Shown here piece by piece: positions 54,521 through 63,324 of a stretch of 64,000 nt of DNA (positions within the stretch are counted from its first letter, which is position 1; the number at the start of each line of letters is the position of its first letter). A model generated the notes under the pieces. It was given only the letters and a program-made list of their open reading frames with translations, did not search any database and was not told where the DNA came from. Source of the stretch: Pokkaliibacter sp. MBI-7 (GTDB taxonomy: Bacteria > Pseudomonadota > Gammaproteobacteria > Pseudomonadales > Balneatricaceae); contig NZ_JARVTG010000001.1 in NCBI RefSeq assembly GCF_029846635.1, positions 3,807,001-3,871,000 on the forward strand, read 5' to 3'. A program made the translations under genes and the position numbers.

Positions 54521-54646
54521 AGAAGGGTGCGGCTCCCAGTTCCAGCCTGTATCACAAGAGGTGAACTTTTGCTGACTCCATAGTGGGGCCAGGCAAGTAT
54601 TGTAGCTTAATTGTGCCAAGTCGCCGTTTTTTCAAGGGTTATTTGA

Positions 54647-56668
54647 TTATTGGCCCTTGAGAAGTTGTTGCAGCTCCAACCGTTTTGGCTGCAAATCCCG
54701 GTACTGTTGTTTCTCTTCTTCAGTAAAGCGGATCTGCTTGAGAAGTTTTTCCTGCAATGACTCATATTGCTGCTGAATTGCATCAATTTGTAATCTTATG
54801 AGATTGCTGCGCAAGTAGCGTTGTCCGTCATCGGCATCAGCCTGATAGCTGATTTCTGACAGCTGATTGAGGAATCGGCAACTTGGGTTATTGGCAAAGT
54901 CAAAATGTGCTGCAAGATCGGCAAATCCTGCTTCTGGTTGATGTCGCAAATAGGTGATCAGTTCCAGCAGGAAGTGAATTTCGCTATCTGCAAAGGAGTG
55001 CAGATAGTTGAGGTCGATATCAAGATCGGCCAGGGCTTCTGGACTGCGAATGAGAGTCAGCACCGCTGCTCGGCAAGGGGTCATGCGCACGACCTTGCCG
55101 ATGGGTTCCTCTTTCTCGTGTTTCGCAGCTGATTTTTTCCATTCCCCTTGTTGCTTTTTGCTGCCTTTTTTCTTCCATTCCTTTTTGCCAGTAAATGGCA
55201 TTGGAGAGGAGAAGGTCTCCTCATCTTCGGTGTAATAGGGTGGATAGCCAAACTCATTGTCATCTGCTGCAGGTATGCCTGTTTGCGCATAGTCAGCGTA
55301 TTCCGCTGGATGGGTCTCGTCCCAGGCAGGCTCCTGATAAGCGTTGATATCTTTGACGGGAGCAGGCTGGTCGTGCTCCAGCCAATGCTGCAAGCGTTGG
55401 CTGTCCATGCCGGTAATATGGGCCAGATTGTCCATCAGCAGCTGCTTGAGGATGCCTTCTTTAATCTGGGCAATCAGTGGTAGTGCACGCTTGCTCAGCA
55501 TTGCTTTGGCTTCAGCAGTGTCTGGTACTTCTCCACCCTGGAGGTGGTCAAAAAGGAAATCAGAGAAGCTTTGTGCCCGATTCAGACGGCGTTGGAATGC
55601 CTCAAGACCTTCCTGTTGGATCAGGCTGTCTGGATCTTCACCATCAGGAAGAAAAAGGAAGCGGGCTTGCCGGCCATCTTCCATGAGTGGCAGTACGGTC
55701 ATGAGCGCGCGCTCGGCAGCCTTGCGCCCCGCCTCATCACCATCGAAGCAGAAAACGACTTCTTCCACGCGGCGGAAGAGAGTGCGCAGATGAGTATCGC
55801 TGGTAGCGGTACCCAGTGTTGCAACGGCCTCGTGCAAACCATGTTGACCTAGCATCACTACATCCATGTAGCCTTCGACAATAACGAAGCGCTCCAGCCG
55901 TTTGCAGTACTTGCGTGCTTCGTAGAGGCCATAAAGTTCCTGATTCTTATGGAAAACGGGAGTCTCCGGTGAGTTCAGGTATTTAGGTTTTTCATTGGTC
56001 AATACCCGACCGCCAAAGCCGATGATCTTGCCCTTGCTATTGCGTATGGGGAACATGATGCGGTCGCGGAAACGGTCATAACACCTGCCTTCCTCGGGTT
56101 TGTCGATCAGTAGTCCCGCGTCAATCAGTGCCTGACGTCGGGCTGCTGTGGTGCCAAAACGTGACAGTACGTTATCCCAGCCAGGGGGAGCAAAGCCGAT
56201 ACCAAATGCTTTGGCTGTTTGCCCGGTGAGGCCGCGTTTACGCAGATAACTGATCGCTTTATCGCGTTGCAGGTGCTCTTTCAGCTGCAGGCTATACCAC
56301 TCGGCGACCTCGTCCAGTATGGCCAGAATGGGGGCCAGCTTGTCTTCCTTGCTGTCGTTCTCTTGGGCTTCCGTTGGAATGTCAAGCCCCGCCCGCTGCG
56401 CCAATGTCTCGACTGCGCCACGAAACTCGACGCGGTCATATTCCATGATAAAACCAAGCACATTGCCAGAAGCACCGCAGCCAAAGCAGTAGTAGAACTG
56501 TTTGTCAGGGCTGACAGAAAATGATGGAGACTTTTCCTGATGGAATGGGCAGCAGGCTGAGTAATTCTTGCCTGTCTTTTTCAGCGGCACACGCTCGTCA
56601 ATGACATCGACAATATCGGTGCGCGATAACAAGTCATCGATAAAACGTTGAGGGATTTTTCCTGCCAT
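54647..56668 (-). CDS. dnaG: DNA primase
   Basis: This 673-residue primase has an N-terminal zinc ribbon with C40, H43, C61 and C64. The RNA polymerase core has LERFVIVEGYMDVVMLGQHG and CFDGDEAGRKAAERAL (TOPRIM acidic residues). The C-terminal helicase-binding part is near LHSFADSEIHFLLEL. It is about 90 residues longer than E. coli DnaG. Much of the surplus is a Lys/Gln/Glu-rich insert (about residues 440-530: GKKEWKKKGSKKQQGEWKKS). It makes primers for replication. It lies between yqeY and rpoD. Confidence 0.97.
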   Translation of the reverse strand: MAGKIPQRFIDDLLSRTDIVDVIDERVPLKKTGKNYSACCPFHQEKSPSFSVSPDKQFYYCFGCGASGNVLGFIMEYDRVEFRGAVETLAQRAGLDIPTEAQENDSKEDKLAPILAILDEVAEWYSLQLKEHLQRDKAISYLRKRGLTGQTAKAFGIGFAPPGWDNVLSRFGTTAARRQALIDAGLLIDKPEEGRCYDRFRDRIMFPIRNSKGKIIGFGGRVLTNEKPKYLNSPETPVFHKNQELYGLYEARKYCKRLERFVIVEGYMDVVMLGQHGLHEAVATLGTATSDTHLRTLFRRVEEVVFCFDGDEAGRKAAERALMTVLPLMEDGRQARFLFLPDGEDPDSLIQQEGLEAFQRRLNRAQSFSDFLFDHLQGGEVPDTAEAKAMLSKRALPLIAQIKEGILKQLLMDNLAHITGMDSQRLQHWLEHDQPAPVKDINAYQEPAWDETHPAEYADYAQTGIPAADDNEFGYPPYYTEDEETFSSPMPFTGKKEWKKKGSKKQQGEWKKSAAKHEKEEPIGKVVRMTPCRAAVLTLIRSPEALADLDIDLNYLHSFADSEIHFLLELITYLRHQPEAGFADLAAHFDFANNPSCRFLNQLSEISYQADADDGQRYLRSNLIRLQIDAIQQQYESLQEKLLKQIRFTEEEKQQYRDLQPKRLELQQLLKGQ

Positions 56669-56791
56669 GGTAGTAGGCGGTACTGCTCGGTAGTGGGCGA
56701 GACAACTGAGCCTCAGGTCAGCTTTGCAAATGTACTTGCCAGGCTATAAAAGGCTTAATCTCAGATGGCTAAGCATCAAAGAAACTAGCAG

Positions 56792-56855
56792 CAGCCAGCG
56801 TTACATACAATATTGCTGGCTGCAGATAGCGGTTGATAAGTAAAAAATTATCAAC
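56792..56855. other. Two stem-loops between yqeY and dnaG
   Basis: CAGCCAGC/GCTGGCTG (56792-56822) and GTTGATAA/TTATCAAC (56832-56855) are both perfect 8-base-pair stems. The 5' one as transcribed (56832-56855) lies just past yqeY; its T-run is inside the loop. In E. coli this operon is cut and attenuated between its genes, so these may set the low DnaG level. Confidence 0.45.
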
Positions 56856-56899
56856 TGATAAGATTCATTGTGGCGCTGTGGTATACGCTCCGGGACCTT

Positions 56900-57352
56900 T
56901 TAGCCCAAGCGTGCTTTCACCTTTTTATTGATAGCTGTCATATCGGCACGGCCCTGGGCACGCTGTTTCAGCAGGCCCATCACTTTGCCCATGTCTTTGG
57001 CGGATGCAGCGCCGGACTCGGTAATAGCTTGCTCGATAAGTATTTCCAGTTCTTCGTCGGTGAAAGGTGCTGGAAGAAAAGTTTGGATCACCTCCATTTC
57101 GGCGGTCTCAATGTCGACTAGGTCCTGGCGACCGGCTTGAGCAAATTGCTCAATGGAATCGCGACGCTGCTTCTGCATTTTGTCCAGCACGGCAAGAATG
57201 CGGGCGTCATCAAGTTCGATTCGTTCGTCAACTTCAATGCGTTTAATGTCAGCCAGCATCAGACGGATGGTGCCCAGGCGTTTCTGGTCACGTGCACGCA
57301 TCGCTGCTTTCATTGCTTCAGTGATGCTGTGTTTCAATCCGGTATCTGACAT
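56900..57352 (-). CDS. yqeY: GatB/YqeY domain protein
   Basis: This 150-residue helical protein carries RLMLADIKRIEVDERIELDD, ETAEMEVIQTFLPAPFTDEE and DMGKVMGLLKQRAQGRADM, the family pattern. YqeY proteins share the tail domain of amidotransferase GatB but have no proven reaction. The ATG at 57350-57352 has GGA about 7 bases upstream; an ATG two codons earlier and a GTG at 57364 are alternatives. The length is near 147 in E. coli. Confidence 0.9.
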   Translation of the reverse strand: MSDTGLKHSITEAMKAAMRARDQKRLGTIRLMLADIKRIEVDERIELDDARILAVLDKMQKQRRDSIEQFAQAGRQDLVDIETAEMEVIQTFLPAPFTDEELEILIEQAITESGAASAKDMGKVMGLLKQRAQGRADMTAINKKVKARLG

Positions 57353-57527
57353 GCTCATATCCACACATTGGGGTGAATTCTGTCATCAGGCCGTTCGGCA
57401 GTTGGCCGGAACGACTGAAGTATCTATGTTGCCAACGACATTCAGTCGCTGCGGTATGCTTGGCTTTCGCCTTGCTTCGCTAGGCATCTGTCACCAGCAG
57501 CGGGACAGGCTTGCTTGCAGCTGTAAC

Positions 57528-57743
57528 TTAGTACAGACGCTGCATGCGACGCTGTTCACGAGACAGCTTTTTCAGGTGACGCTTAACAGCAGCGGCAGCT
57601 TCACGCTTACGGATAGTAGTGGGCTTTTCGTAGCATTCGCGGCGACGAACTTCAGCCAGAACACCTGCTTTTTCGCAGGAACGCTTGAAACGACGCAGGG
57701 CTACGTCAAACGGCTCGTTATCTTTAACTTTTACGCTAGGCAT
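57528..57743 (-). CDS. rpsU: Ribosomal protein bS21
   Basis: This 71-residue, highly basic protein reads PSVKVKDNEPFDVALRRFKR and RRECYEKPTTIRKREAAAA, identical in layout to bS21 of the small subunit. Translation initiation depends on it. It opens the macromolecular synthesis operon. AAGGAAGTTAA precedes the ATG. Confidence 0.98.
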   Translation of the reverse strand: MPSVKVKDNEPFDVALRRFKRSCEKAGVLAEVRRRECYEKPTTIRKREAAAAVKRHLKKLSREQRRMQRLY

Positions 57744-57768
57744 TTAACTTCCTTCGTATGGTTGGTTT

Positions 57769-57794
57769 AAAAAAATAACGCCCAGAAACGGGCG
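57769..57794 (-). other. Hairpin with T-run in the rpsU leader
   Basis: On the minus strand CGCCC-GTTTCT-GGGCG is followed by TTA and seven T. The predicted transcript starts close to 57793, so the hairpin would sit at the extreme 5' end. It looks like a terminator by composition but may be too near the start to act as one. Confidence 0.5.
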
Positions 57795-57799
57795 CGGTT

Positions 57800-57828
57800 A
57801 TTCTAGATGCCTCAGCGCTAACTGTAAA
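57800..57828 (-). promoter_or_regulatory. Promoter of the rpsU-yqeY-dnaG-rpoD operon
   Basis: TTTACA (57823-57828) and TAGAAT (57800-57805), read on the minus strand, are 17 bases apart. It lies 57 bases before the rpsU start. Confidence 0.75.
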
Positions 57829-57915
57829 CTCTTGCCTGTTGCTCTTGTTGTTAAACTTGCTTGCCTACTACGCTAATTGCTGCAAGTGAACGTGTTAATC
57901 TCGTGACAAGCGCCT

Positions 57916-57943
57916 TTGGCTCCCCATACGGTGCTGGTATGAT
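57916..57943 (+). promoter_or_regulatory. Promoter of tsaD
   Basis: TTGGCT and TATGAT are 16 bases apart, with TG at the extended -10 position (TGGTATGAT). It lies 130 bases before the tsaD ATG and is divergent from the rpsU promoter. The rest of 57744-58072 shows no gene. Confidence 0.5.
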
Positions 57944-58072
57944 AGCGCCCTGTTATTCGGCGTGAACCCCTTCCTGGACTTGCTCCGTTGCCATATGCGA
58001 GGCGCGCTCAAGCCGTCATTGATGTGGTTTACACGCCTCCTTTTATCTATTCACGGTTTTTTGGGCCAACTC

Positions 58073-59107
58073 ATGCGTGTACTAGGTATCGAAACCTCCT
58101 GTGATGAAACAGGGGTGGCGATTTTTGATTCAAAGCATGGCTTGTTGGGCGATGCGTTATTTTCTCAGGTGGAAATGCATGCCGAGTTTGGCGGTGTGGT
58201 TCCGGAACTGGCTTCGCGAGATCACGTACGCAAGTTATTACCGCTGGTCAGTGAGGTATTTGCTCAGGCACGTTTGCCTCGCGGTCAGATTGATGGTGTG
58301 GCCTATACCGCCGGCCCAGGCTTAATCGGTGCCCTGCTTGTCGGTGCATCCACTGCCCGCAGTCTGGCAATGGCCTGGGGTGTCCCTGCTATCGGTGTGC
58401 ATCACATGGAGGGACACCTGCTGGCGCCGATGCTGGAAGATAATCCTCCCACTTTTCCTTTTCTGGCGTTGCTGGTGTCTGGTGGACATACCCAACTGGT
58501 GAGGGTCGATGGTATTGGCCGTTACCGTTTGATGGGTGAGTCTCTGGATGATGCTGCCGGTGAGGCATTCGATAAGACTGCCAAGATGTTGGGGCTAGGC
58601 TATCCTGGCGGACCTCGTGTCGCTGCATTGGCAGAGCAGGGTGTGGCTGGTCGCTTCACTTTTCCCCGGCCCATGACCAACCGGCCAGGTCTTGATTTTA
58701 GCTTTAGCGGACTGAAAACGTCGGTGCTAAATACGGTCACTGATCATCAGCAGCAGGGAATGCTGGAGCAGCAAACCCAGGCTGATATCTGCTGGGCATT
58801 TCAGGATGCTGTGGTGGATACATTGGTCATCAAATGTAAGCGCGCTTTACAGGAAGCACGTTTGAAACGTCTGGTCATTGCTGGTGGTGTCAGTGCTAAC
58901 AAGGCGCTGCGTGAACGACTGGAAGCTGCTTTACGCCCCATGCAGGGCGAAGTGTTTTATGCCCGGCCAAGGTTTTGCACCGATAATGGCGCTATGATCG
59001 CCTACGCGGGCTGCCAGCGACTGCTGGCAGGAGAGCGACAGGATTTGCAGGTGCAGGTTCGTCCACGCTGGCCACTGAGTGAGTTGACGCCGCCCTCTGC
59101 TGGCTGA
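58073..59107 (+). CDS. tsaD: tRNA N6-threonylcarbamoyladenosine synthase subunit TsaD
   Basis: This 344-residue protein (E. coli 337) transfers threonylcarbamoyl to A37 of ANN-reading tRNAs, with TsaB, TsaC and TsaE. VLGIETSCDETGVA starts the ASKHA fold, HHMEGHLLAPML holds the two metal histidines (HxxxH), and VSGGHTQLVRV, SFSGLKTSVL and RFCTDNGAMIAYAG are the other blocks. The ATG at 58073 gives the normal start; an in-frame ATG 37 codons upstream would add an unlikely tail. It is divergent from rpsU as in many gammaproteobacteria. Confidence 0.96.
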   Translation: MRVLGIETSCDETGVAIFDSKHGLLGDALFSQVEMHAEFGGVVPELASRDHVRKLLPLVSEVFAQARLPRGQIDGVAYTAGPGLIGALLVGASTARSLAMAWGVPAIGVHHMEGHLLAPMLEDNPPTFPFLALLVSGGHTQLVRVDGIGRYRLMGESLDDAAGEAFDKTAKMLGLGYPGGPRVAALAEQGVAGRFTFPRPMTNRPGLDFSFSGLKTSVLNTVTDHQQQGMLEQQTQADICWAFQDAVVDTLVIKCKRALQEARLKRLVIAGGVSANKALRERLEAALRPMQGEVFYARPRFCTDNGAMIAYAGCQRLLAGERQDLQVQVRPRWPLSELTPPSAG

Positions 59108-59111
59108 GCTG

Positions 59112-59687
59112 CTATTTGGGTGGCAGATGCCAGCTGCGCCAGTTGTCGCCATGACGGAGCATCAAAATGGTGCATAAAGCCAGCATCAACGGCAGATAGG
59201 CTGGTGCCAGCCAGTAGCCTAGCGCCGGCGCTGCTAAGGCCGCACAAAGTGCTCCACCAGAGGAGCGTTGCAGTAGTCGTGCCCCTGCCAGCCAGCAAAG
59301 TAACAAACTGACAGCCAGAGGCAGGCTGATTGCCAATATGCTGCCGAAGGCTGTCGCTACGCCTTTCCCACCGGTAAGGCCAAAAAAAACTGGGAACAAA
59401 TGACCCACTACGGCAGCCAGGGCCACTAAACTCAGGCCCCATGGTGAAAAATGCAAGTAGCCGGCGGTTATCGTGGGGATGGCGCCCTTGCTGACATCGC
59501 CACAAAGGGTCAGCAGGGCAGGTAGCTTGCCACCCAGGCGTAAAACATTGGTTGTGCCGGGATTGCCGGAACCATGTTGGCGTGGGTCTGGCAGGTTAAA
59601 GCAACGACAGATCAAAATCGCTGAGTTCATCGAGCCAAGCAGATAGGCCAGAATAAGCAAGGCGGCTAAGACCTGGAGTTCGGGCAA
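59112..59687 (-). CDS. plsY: Acyl-phosphate glycerol 3-phosphate acyltransferase
   Basis: This 191-residue inner-membrane enzyme makes lysophosphatidic acid. It has about five spans (LAALLILAYLLGSMNSAILI and others) and the cytoplasmic motifs GSMNSAI, RQHGSGNPGTTNVLRLGG and FFGLTGGKGVATAFG. It is convergent with tsaD, ending 4 bases from it, and divergent from folB. Confidence 0.95.
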   Translation of the reverse strand: MPELQVLAALLILAYLLGSMNSAILICRCFNLPDPRQHGSGNPGTTNVLRLGGKLPALLTLCGDVSKGAIPTITAGYLHFSPWGLSLVALAAVVGHLFPVFFGLTGGKGVATAFGSILAISLPLAVSLLLCWLAGARLLQRSSGGALCAALAAPALGYWLAPAYLPLMLALCTILMLRHGDNWRSWHLPPK

Positions 59688-59863
59688 GGTGGTTTCCTCG
59701 GCCAGTTGTTATCTTCAGGGTGCTCTATCTGCCCCTTGCGGTTGCCACGACGCTGAACTCGTGGCGGCGAATTGTGGCCATCTGGCTACAGCAAGGCTCG
59801 TGTGGGAGCCAGTTCAGGGCCTAGCATACGTGCCAGTCGCACAAACGTCATCTGAGGATGGGC

Positions 59864-60220
59864 ATGGACAAAGTATTTATTCGTGGCCTGGCGATCGAAA
59901 CCCTGATCGGTGTGTTCGACTGGGAGCGGGAGATCAGACAGTGGCTGTTACTGGATCTGGATCTGGGAACGGACATTCGCCCTGCAGCCAGCGGTGACGA
60001 TATCAACTGCACGCCAAGCTACAAGGAGGTGGCTGATCGCCTGCACGAGTTTGTTGGCGGTAGTGAGTTTCAGTTAGTGGAAACGCTGGCAGAAGAAGTG
60101 GCCCATTTGCTCATGCGTGAGTTTCGCTTGCCGTGGATACGCGTTCGGGTAGCGAAGCCTGGAGCAGTGATCAGCGCCGCTGAAGTTGGAGTGGAAATTG
60201 AGCGGGGTGAGTGGCGTTGA
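59864..60220 (+). CDS. folB: Dihydroneopterin aldolase
   Basis: This 118-residue protein of folate synthesis has DKVFIRGLAIETLIGVFDWE at the start, YKEVADRLHEFVGGSEFQLVE with the catalytic glutamate, and RVRVAKPGAV (Lys). The ATG at 59864 has GAGG 6 bases upstream; the ATG two codons earlier overlaps that site. Its end overlaps folK by 10 bases. Confidence 0.93.
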   Translation: MDKVFIRGLAIETLIGVFDWEREIRQWLLLDLDLGTDIRPAASGDDINCTPSYKEVADRLHEFVGGSEFQLVETLAEEVAHLLMREFRLPWIRVRVAKPGAVISAAEVGVEIERGEWR

Positions 60221-60816
60221 TCAGCGTATTTGTCAGTTTGGGCTCCAACCAGCAGCGTGAATTTCACCTTGCTCAAGGTCTGGATGAGTTGCGGCAGCAT
60301 TTTGGTGATTTGCTGCTGTCCTCAGTCTATGAAAGCCCGGCTGTAGGCTTCAACGGCCCTGCGTTTTTCAACATGGTGGTCGGCTTCACCACTGAGCTGC
60401 CGCTGGATGCTCTGGCAGCCAGACTGCGCGAGATTGAGTTGCGCCATGGTCGACCCAGTGATGCTGTGAAGTTCAGTTCGCGTACCCTGGACATCGATAT
60501 CCTCACCTATGCTGACTGGCATGGTCGCTTTGCGACGCTCAGCCTGCCGCGCAAGGATTTGTTGAGCTACGCTCATATGCTCCTGCCCATGGCCGAGGTG
60601 GCGGGGGCGATGTTACATCCGGGTGGTGCTGATGACTATCAGACCTGTTGGCGGCAGTTCAGTGATACCGCACAGCGTATCTGGACCGTAGACTATCAGT
60701 GGCAAGGGCGGGTCATTTCCCAGCAAGGCAGCGTTATCTGGCCTGAAGCCGCTGCCATGATTTTGCCTGCTGAGTTACCTGGGGAGCTTTGGCAGCCGCT
60801 TACAAGTAACGACTGA
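60211..60816 (+). CDS. folK: HPPK (hydroxymethyldihydropterin pyrophosphokinase)
   Basis: This 201-residue enzyme is longer than E. coli FolK (159) because of a C-terminal extension of about 40 residues (RIWTVDYQWQGRVISQQGSV). VFVSLGSNQQREFHLAQGLD starts the fold, ESPAVGFNGPAFFNMVVGF follows, and RTLDIDILTYAD is the metal/ATP site. The start is GTG at 60211, with TTG at 60217 possible. It pyrophosphorylates the pterin made by FolB. Confidence 0.92.
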   Translation: MALISVFVSLGSNQQREFHLAQGLDELRQHFGDLLLSSVYESPAVGFNGPAFFNMVVGFTTELPLDALAARLREIELRHGRPSDAVKFSSRTLDIDILTYADWHGRFATLSLPRKDLLSYAHMLLPMAEVAGAMLHPGGADDYQTCWRQFSDTAQRIWTVDYQWQGRVISQQGSVIWPEAAAMILPAELPGELWQPLTSND

Positions 60817-60829
60817 CCTACCCATGTCA

Positions 60830-61924
60830 CTAGTGGCTTTGCAAGATAGCCAGTCGCTCACTGCGAATGCGCAGAGCCAGATCTTTGCCTTTTAGTCCCA
60901 GTGCAAGCAGTGGGGCAACATCTACTGTTTTGATATGCGCCAGGCGCATTTGCCAATTCTGAATAGCGTCAGCGGCCTGCACAGGCTGCCCGCGGAATAC
61001 GGCGAGTGTTGGCAGGCATGCCAGAAACTGAGCAAAACGCTCCGGCCGTCGCAGCGCATCACATCCCTCCAGAACCGTCAGCCAGTCTTCTGCACTGTTC
61101 GCCTGTAAGCAGGCAGAGCCTTGACGCAGCAGCAACTGTGCCAGCTGTCGCTCCTCATTAGGGACTTTCAGATGTTCAGCCCAGCGTTCAGGCTGTTCGC
61201 TCAACAGGCTCAGCAAGGCATAGCGACAAGCCAGCGGCAGTTGCGCAGTAACTGCGTGCTGCAATAGATCATCGCCCGTGTCGGGCCAGTCGCTGAGTCC
61301 CGGCAGAATACTGCTGAGAGCATTGGCTGTTGCCAGAACCTGGAAAAAGCATTCTGGTTTCGGCTCCATCAAGGCTCGGCTCATTTCTTTCCAGATGCGC
61401 TCTGGCACCAGGCTTTCCAGCTCGCCGGAGGCACTGATACTGCGCATCAACTCATTGGTTGCAGGCGCTACCTGAAAGCCCAGTTCGGCATAGCGGGCAG
61501 CAAAGCGGGCAACTCGTAAGATACGCAGCGGATCTTCGCTGAACGCAGGGGAGACATGACGGAGCTGACGAAGCTGCAGATCAGACTGACCACCATAAGG
61601 ATCGACAATATGACCCTGGTCATCCATGGCCATGGCATTGATGGTCAGATCACGACGGGCGAGATCTTCTTCCAGACTGACATCAGGGCTGGCGTGGCAG
61701 ACAAAGCCGGTATAGCCGCGTCCTGACTTGCGTTCGGTGCGAGCAAGGGCGTACTCCTCATGGCTGTGAGGGTGCAGAAACACGGGGAAATCCTTACCTA
61801 CCTGGGTATAGCCCAATGACAGCATCTGCTCCGCGGTTGCACCGACCACGACCCAGTCCCGCTCCAGTACGGGGCGACCAAGCAGCGTGTCCCGTACGGC
61901 CCCACCGACCAGATAGATCTGCAT
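60830..61924 (-). CDS. cca: CCA-adding nucleotidyltransferase
   Basis: This 364-residue class II enzyme repairs or adds the tRNA CCA end. IYLVGGAVRDTLLGRPVLER is the nucleotide site, DWVVVGATAE carries part of the acidic pair, EEDLARRDLTINAMAMDD is motif B, and RILRVARFAARYAELGF motif C. It is shorter than E. coli Cca (412), and I see no clear HD-domain motif at the end, as in the Pseudomonas-type enzyme. The start overlaps the glpE stop by one base. Confidence 0.94.
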   Translation of the reverse strand: MQIYLVGGAVRDTLLGRPVLERDWVVVGATAEQMLSLGYTQVGKDFPVFLHPHSHEEYALARTERKSGRGYTGFVCHASPDVSLEEDLARRDLTINAMAMDDQGHIVDPYGGQSDLQLRQLRHVSPAFSEDPLRILRVARFAARYAELGFQVAPATNELMRSISASGELESLVPERIWKEMSRALMEPKPECFFQVLATANALSSILPGLSDWPDTGDDLLQHAVTAQLPLACRYALLSLLSEQPERWAEHLKVPNEERQLAQLLLRQGSACLQANSAEDWLTVLEGCDALRRPERFAQFLACLPTLAVFRGQPVQAADAIQNWQMRLAHIKTVDVAPLLALGLKGKDLALRIRSERLAILQSH

Positions 61925-62247
61925 CAGCTGTTACCTGTGGCAATGTCGGCAGGAAACAGTGTGCGCCATTCTTCAAAGCCGCCATCCATGCTGTAAACCT
62001 GTTCAAAACCGTGATTGGCCAGAAAACTGGCGGCGCCCTGGCTGCTGTGTCCGTGATAGCACACGACGATCAGGGGATGATCCGGGTCGGCGCTTTCCAG
62101 AAAGTGTTGCAGGTTTTCATTGCTCAATGCCGAAGCACCGGGAATATGGCCATTGCTGTAGGATACCGGATCACGAATATCCGCAACCTGTGCTCCGTTG
62201 CCAATCATGTCCTTAGCCTGGCTTGGGGAAATACGAGTGAAGTTCAT
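61924..62247 (-). CDS. glpE: Thiosulfate sulfurtransferase (rhodanese)
   Basis: This 107-residue single-domain rhodanese has active-site C63 in VVCYHGHSSQGAA, the six-residue loop CYHGHS typical of GlpE. VADIRDPVSYSNGHIPGA is the first conserved block. It transfers sulfur from thiosulfate to cyanide or another acceptor; its cell partner is unknown. It is translationally coupled to cca. Confidence 0.92.
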   Translation of the reverse strand: MNFTRISPSQAKDMIGNGAQVADIRDPVSYSNGHIPGASALSNENLQHFLESADPDHPLIVVCYHGHSSQGAASFLANHGFEQVYSMDGGFEEWRTLFPADIATGNS

Positions 62248-62324
62248 GTGGGGGCTCCTGCAAAATCTGCTACGACCTTTGTGCCACTGACGGTGTCACG
62301 GAAAGCGGATGAAGCTAAGGTTGG

Positions 62325-63146
62325 TTAGTTTTCGATAGTTCTGGGTTGGCGACTCGGTACACTGAACAGGCGTTGGTCTTCGAGGCGCAGGGCGGTAAGG
62401 GAATTACCCCAGACGCACCCCGTGTCGAGGGCGAATACATCATGCATGCCGGTATGACCTACCAGTGCAGCCCAGTGGCCAAAGTATATGCGGTATCCTG
62501 CCCATTCCGGATTGGGGTAGTAGAACCAGGCACGATAGCCTGCTGGCGCTGCATTCAGCTCGCTTTTGCTCTTGAGTTCCAGTTCGCCACGCGGGCCGAC
62601 AAAGCGCATACGGGTCAGATAGTTGGTAATGATGCGCCAGCGGGCGGGGCCGCTCAGATGCTCACGCCAGCAATCGGGCTGATTGCCGTACATGTTGGCG
62701 AAGTAGCGCAGGTAGTCGTCGCTGCGCAGTACGGCTTCCACTTCGCGTGCAAAGCCCAGAGCATCATCAGCGGACCAGATCGGTGGCAGGCCAGCATGAA
62801 CCAGTACCTTGCGCTCTTCCAGGTGCAGCAGTGGCCGAAAACGCAGCCAGTCTAGGAGTTCATCGCAGTCCGGTGCAGCAAGAATGTCATCAATCGTATC
62901 ACCGCGCTTGCAGGTGCCATGGCCATAGGCGACCGCCAGCAGATGCAGGTCATGATTGCCAAGTACCGTAATCACCTGACTGTCGAGTTGCTTGATCGCC
63001 CTCAATGTTGCCAGCGAACCTGGACCGCGATTGACCAGATCCCCGGTCAGCCACAGCCGGTCCGAAGCGGAAAACTGAATAAGGTCAAGCAGCGCCATCA
63101 GTTCCTGATAGCAACCCTGGATGTCACCAATAACGTAGGTGGCCAT
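62325..63146 (-). CDS. apaH: Diadenosine tetraphosphatase (symmetrical)
   Basis: This 273-residue metallophosphoesterase cleaves Ap4A to two ADP and removes Np4A RNA caps. GDIQGCYQELMALL, TGDLVNRGPGSLATLRA and VLGNHDLHLLAVAYG are the metal-binding motifs. VHAGLPPIWSADDALGFAR and FGHWAALVG complete the site. The gene follows apaG by 178 bases. Confidence 0.95.
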   Translation of the reverse strand: MATYVIGDIQGCYQELMALLDLIQFSASDRLWLTGDLVNRGPGSLATLRAIKQLDSQVITVLGNHDLHLLAVAYGHGTCKRGDTIDDILAAPDCDELLDWLRFRPLLHLEERKVLVHAGLPPIWSADDALGFAREVEAVLRSDDYLRYFANMYGNQPDCWREHLSGPARWRIITNYLTRMRFVGPRGELELKSKSELNAAPAGYRAWFYYPNPEWAGYRIYFGHWAALVGHTGMHDVFALDTGCVWGNSLTALRLEDQRLFSVPSRQPRTIEN

Positions 63147-63324
63147 GCAACTCCTGCAGAGATAAAGAGTTAATCAATCACCATTGAGGTTGTCTTAGCA
63201 TCTTGTGAGGTCGCAGCTATGTTGCTTGCGATCTTCCCGTGGCAGGTTAATGCAAGGCTACGCTCTGCTCAATGCAAGAATGTTGCCTTGCCAAAGGTGC
63301 TATGGGCTTAAAGTTGCTGTGGGT

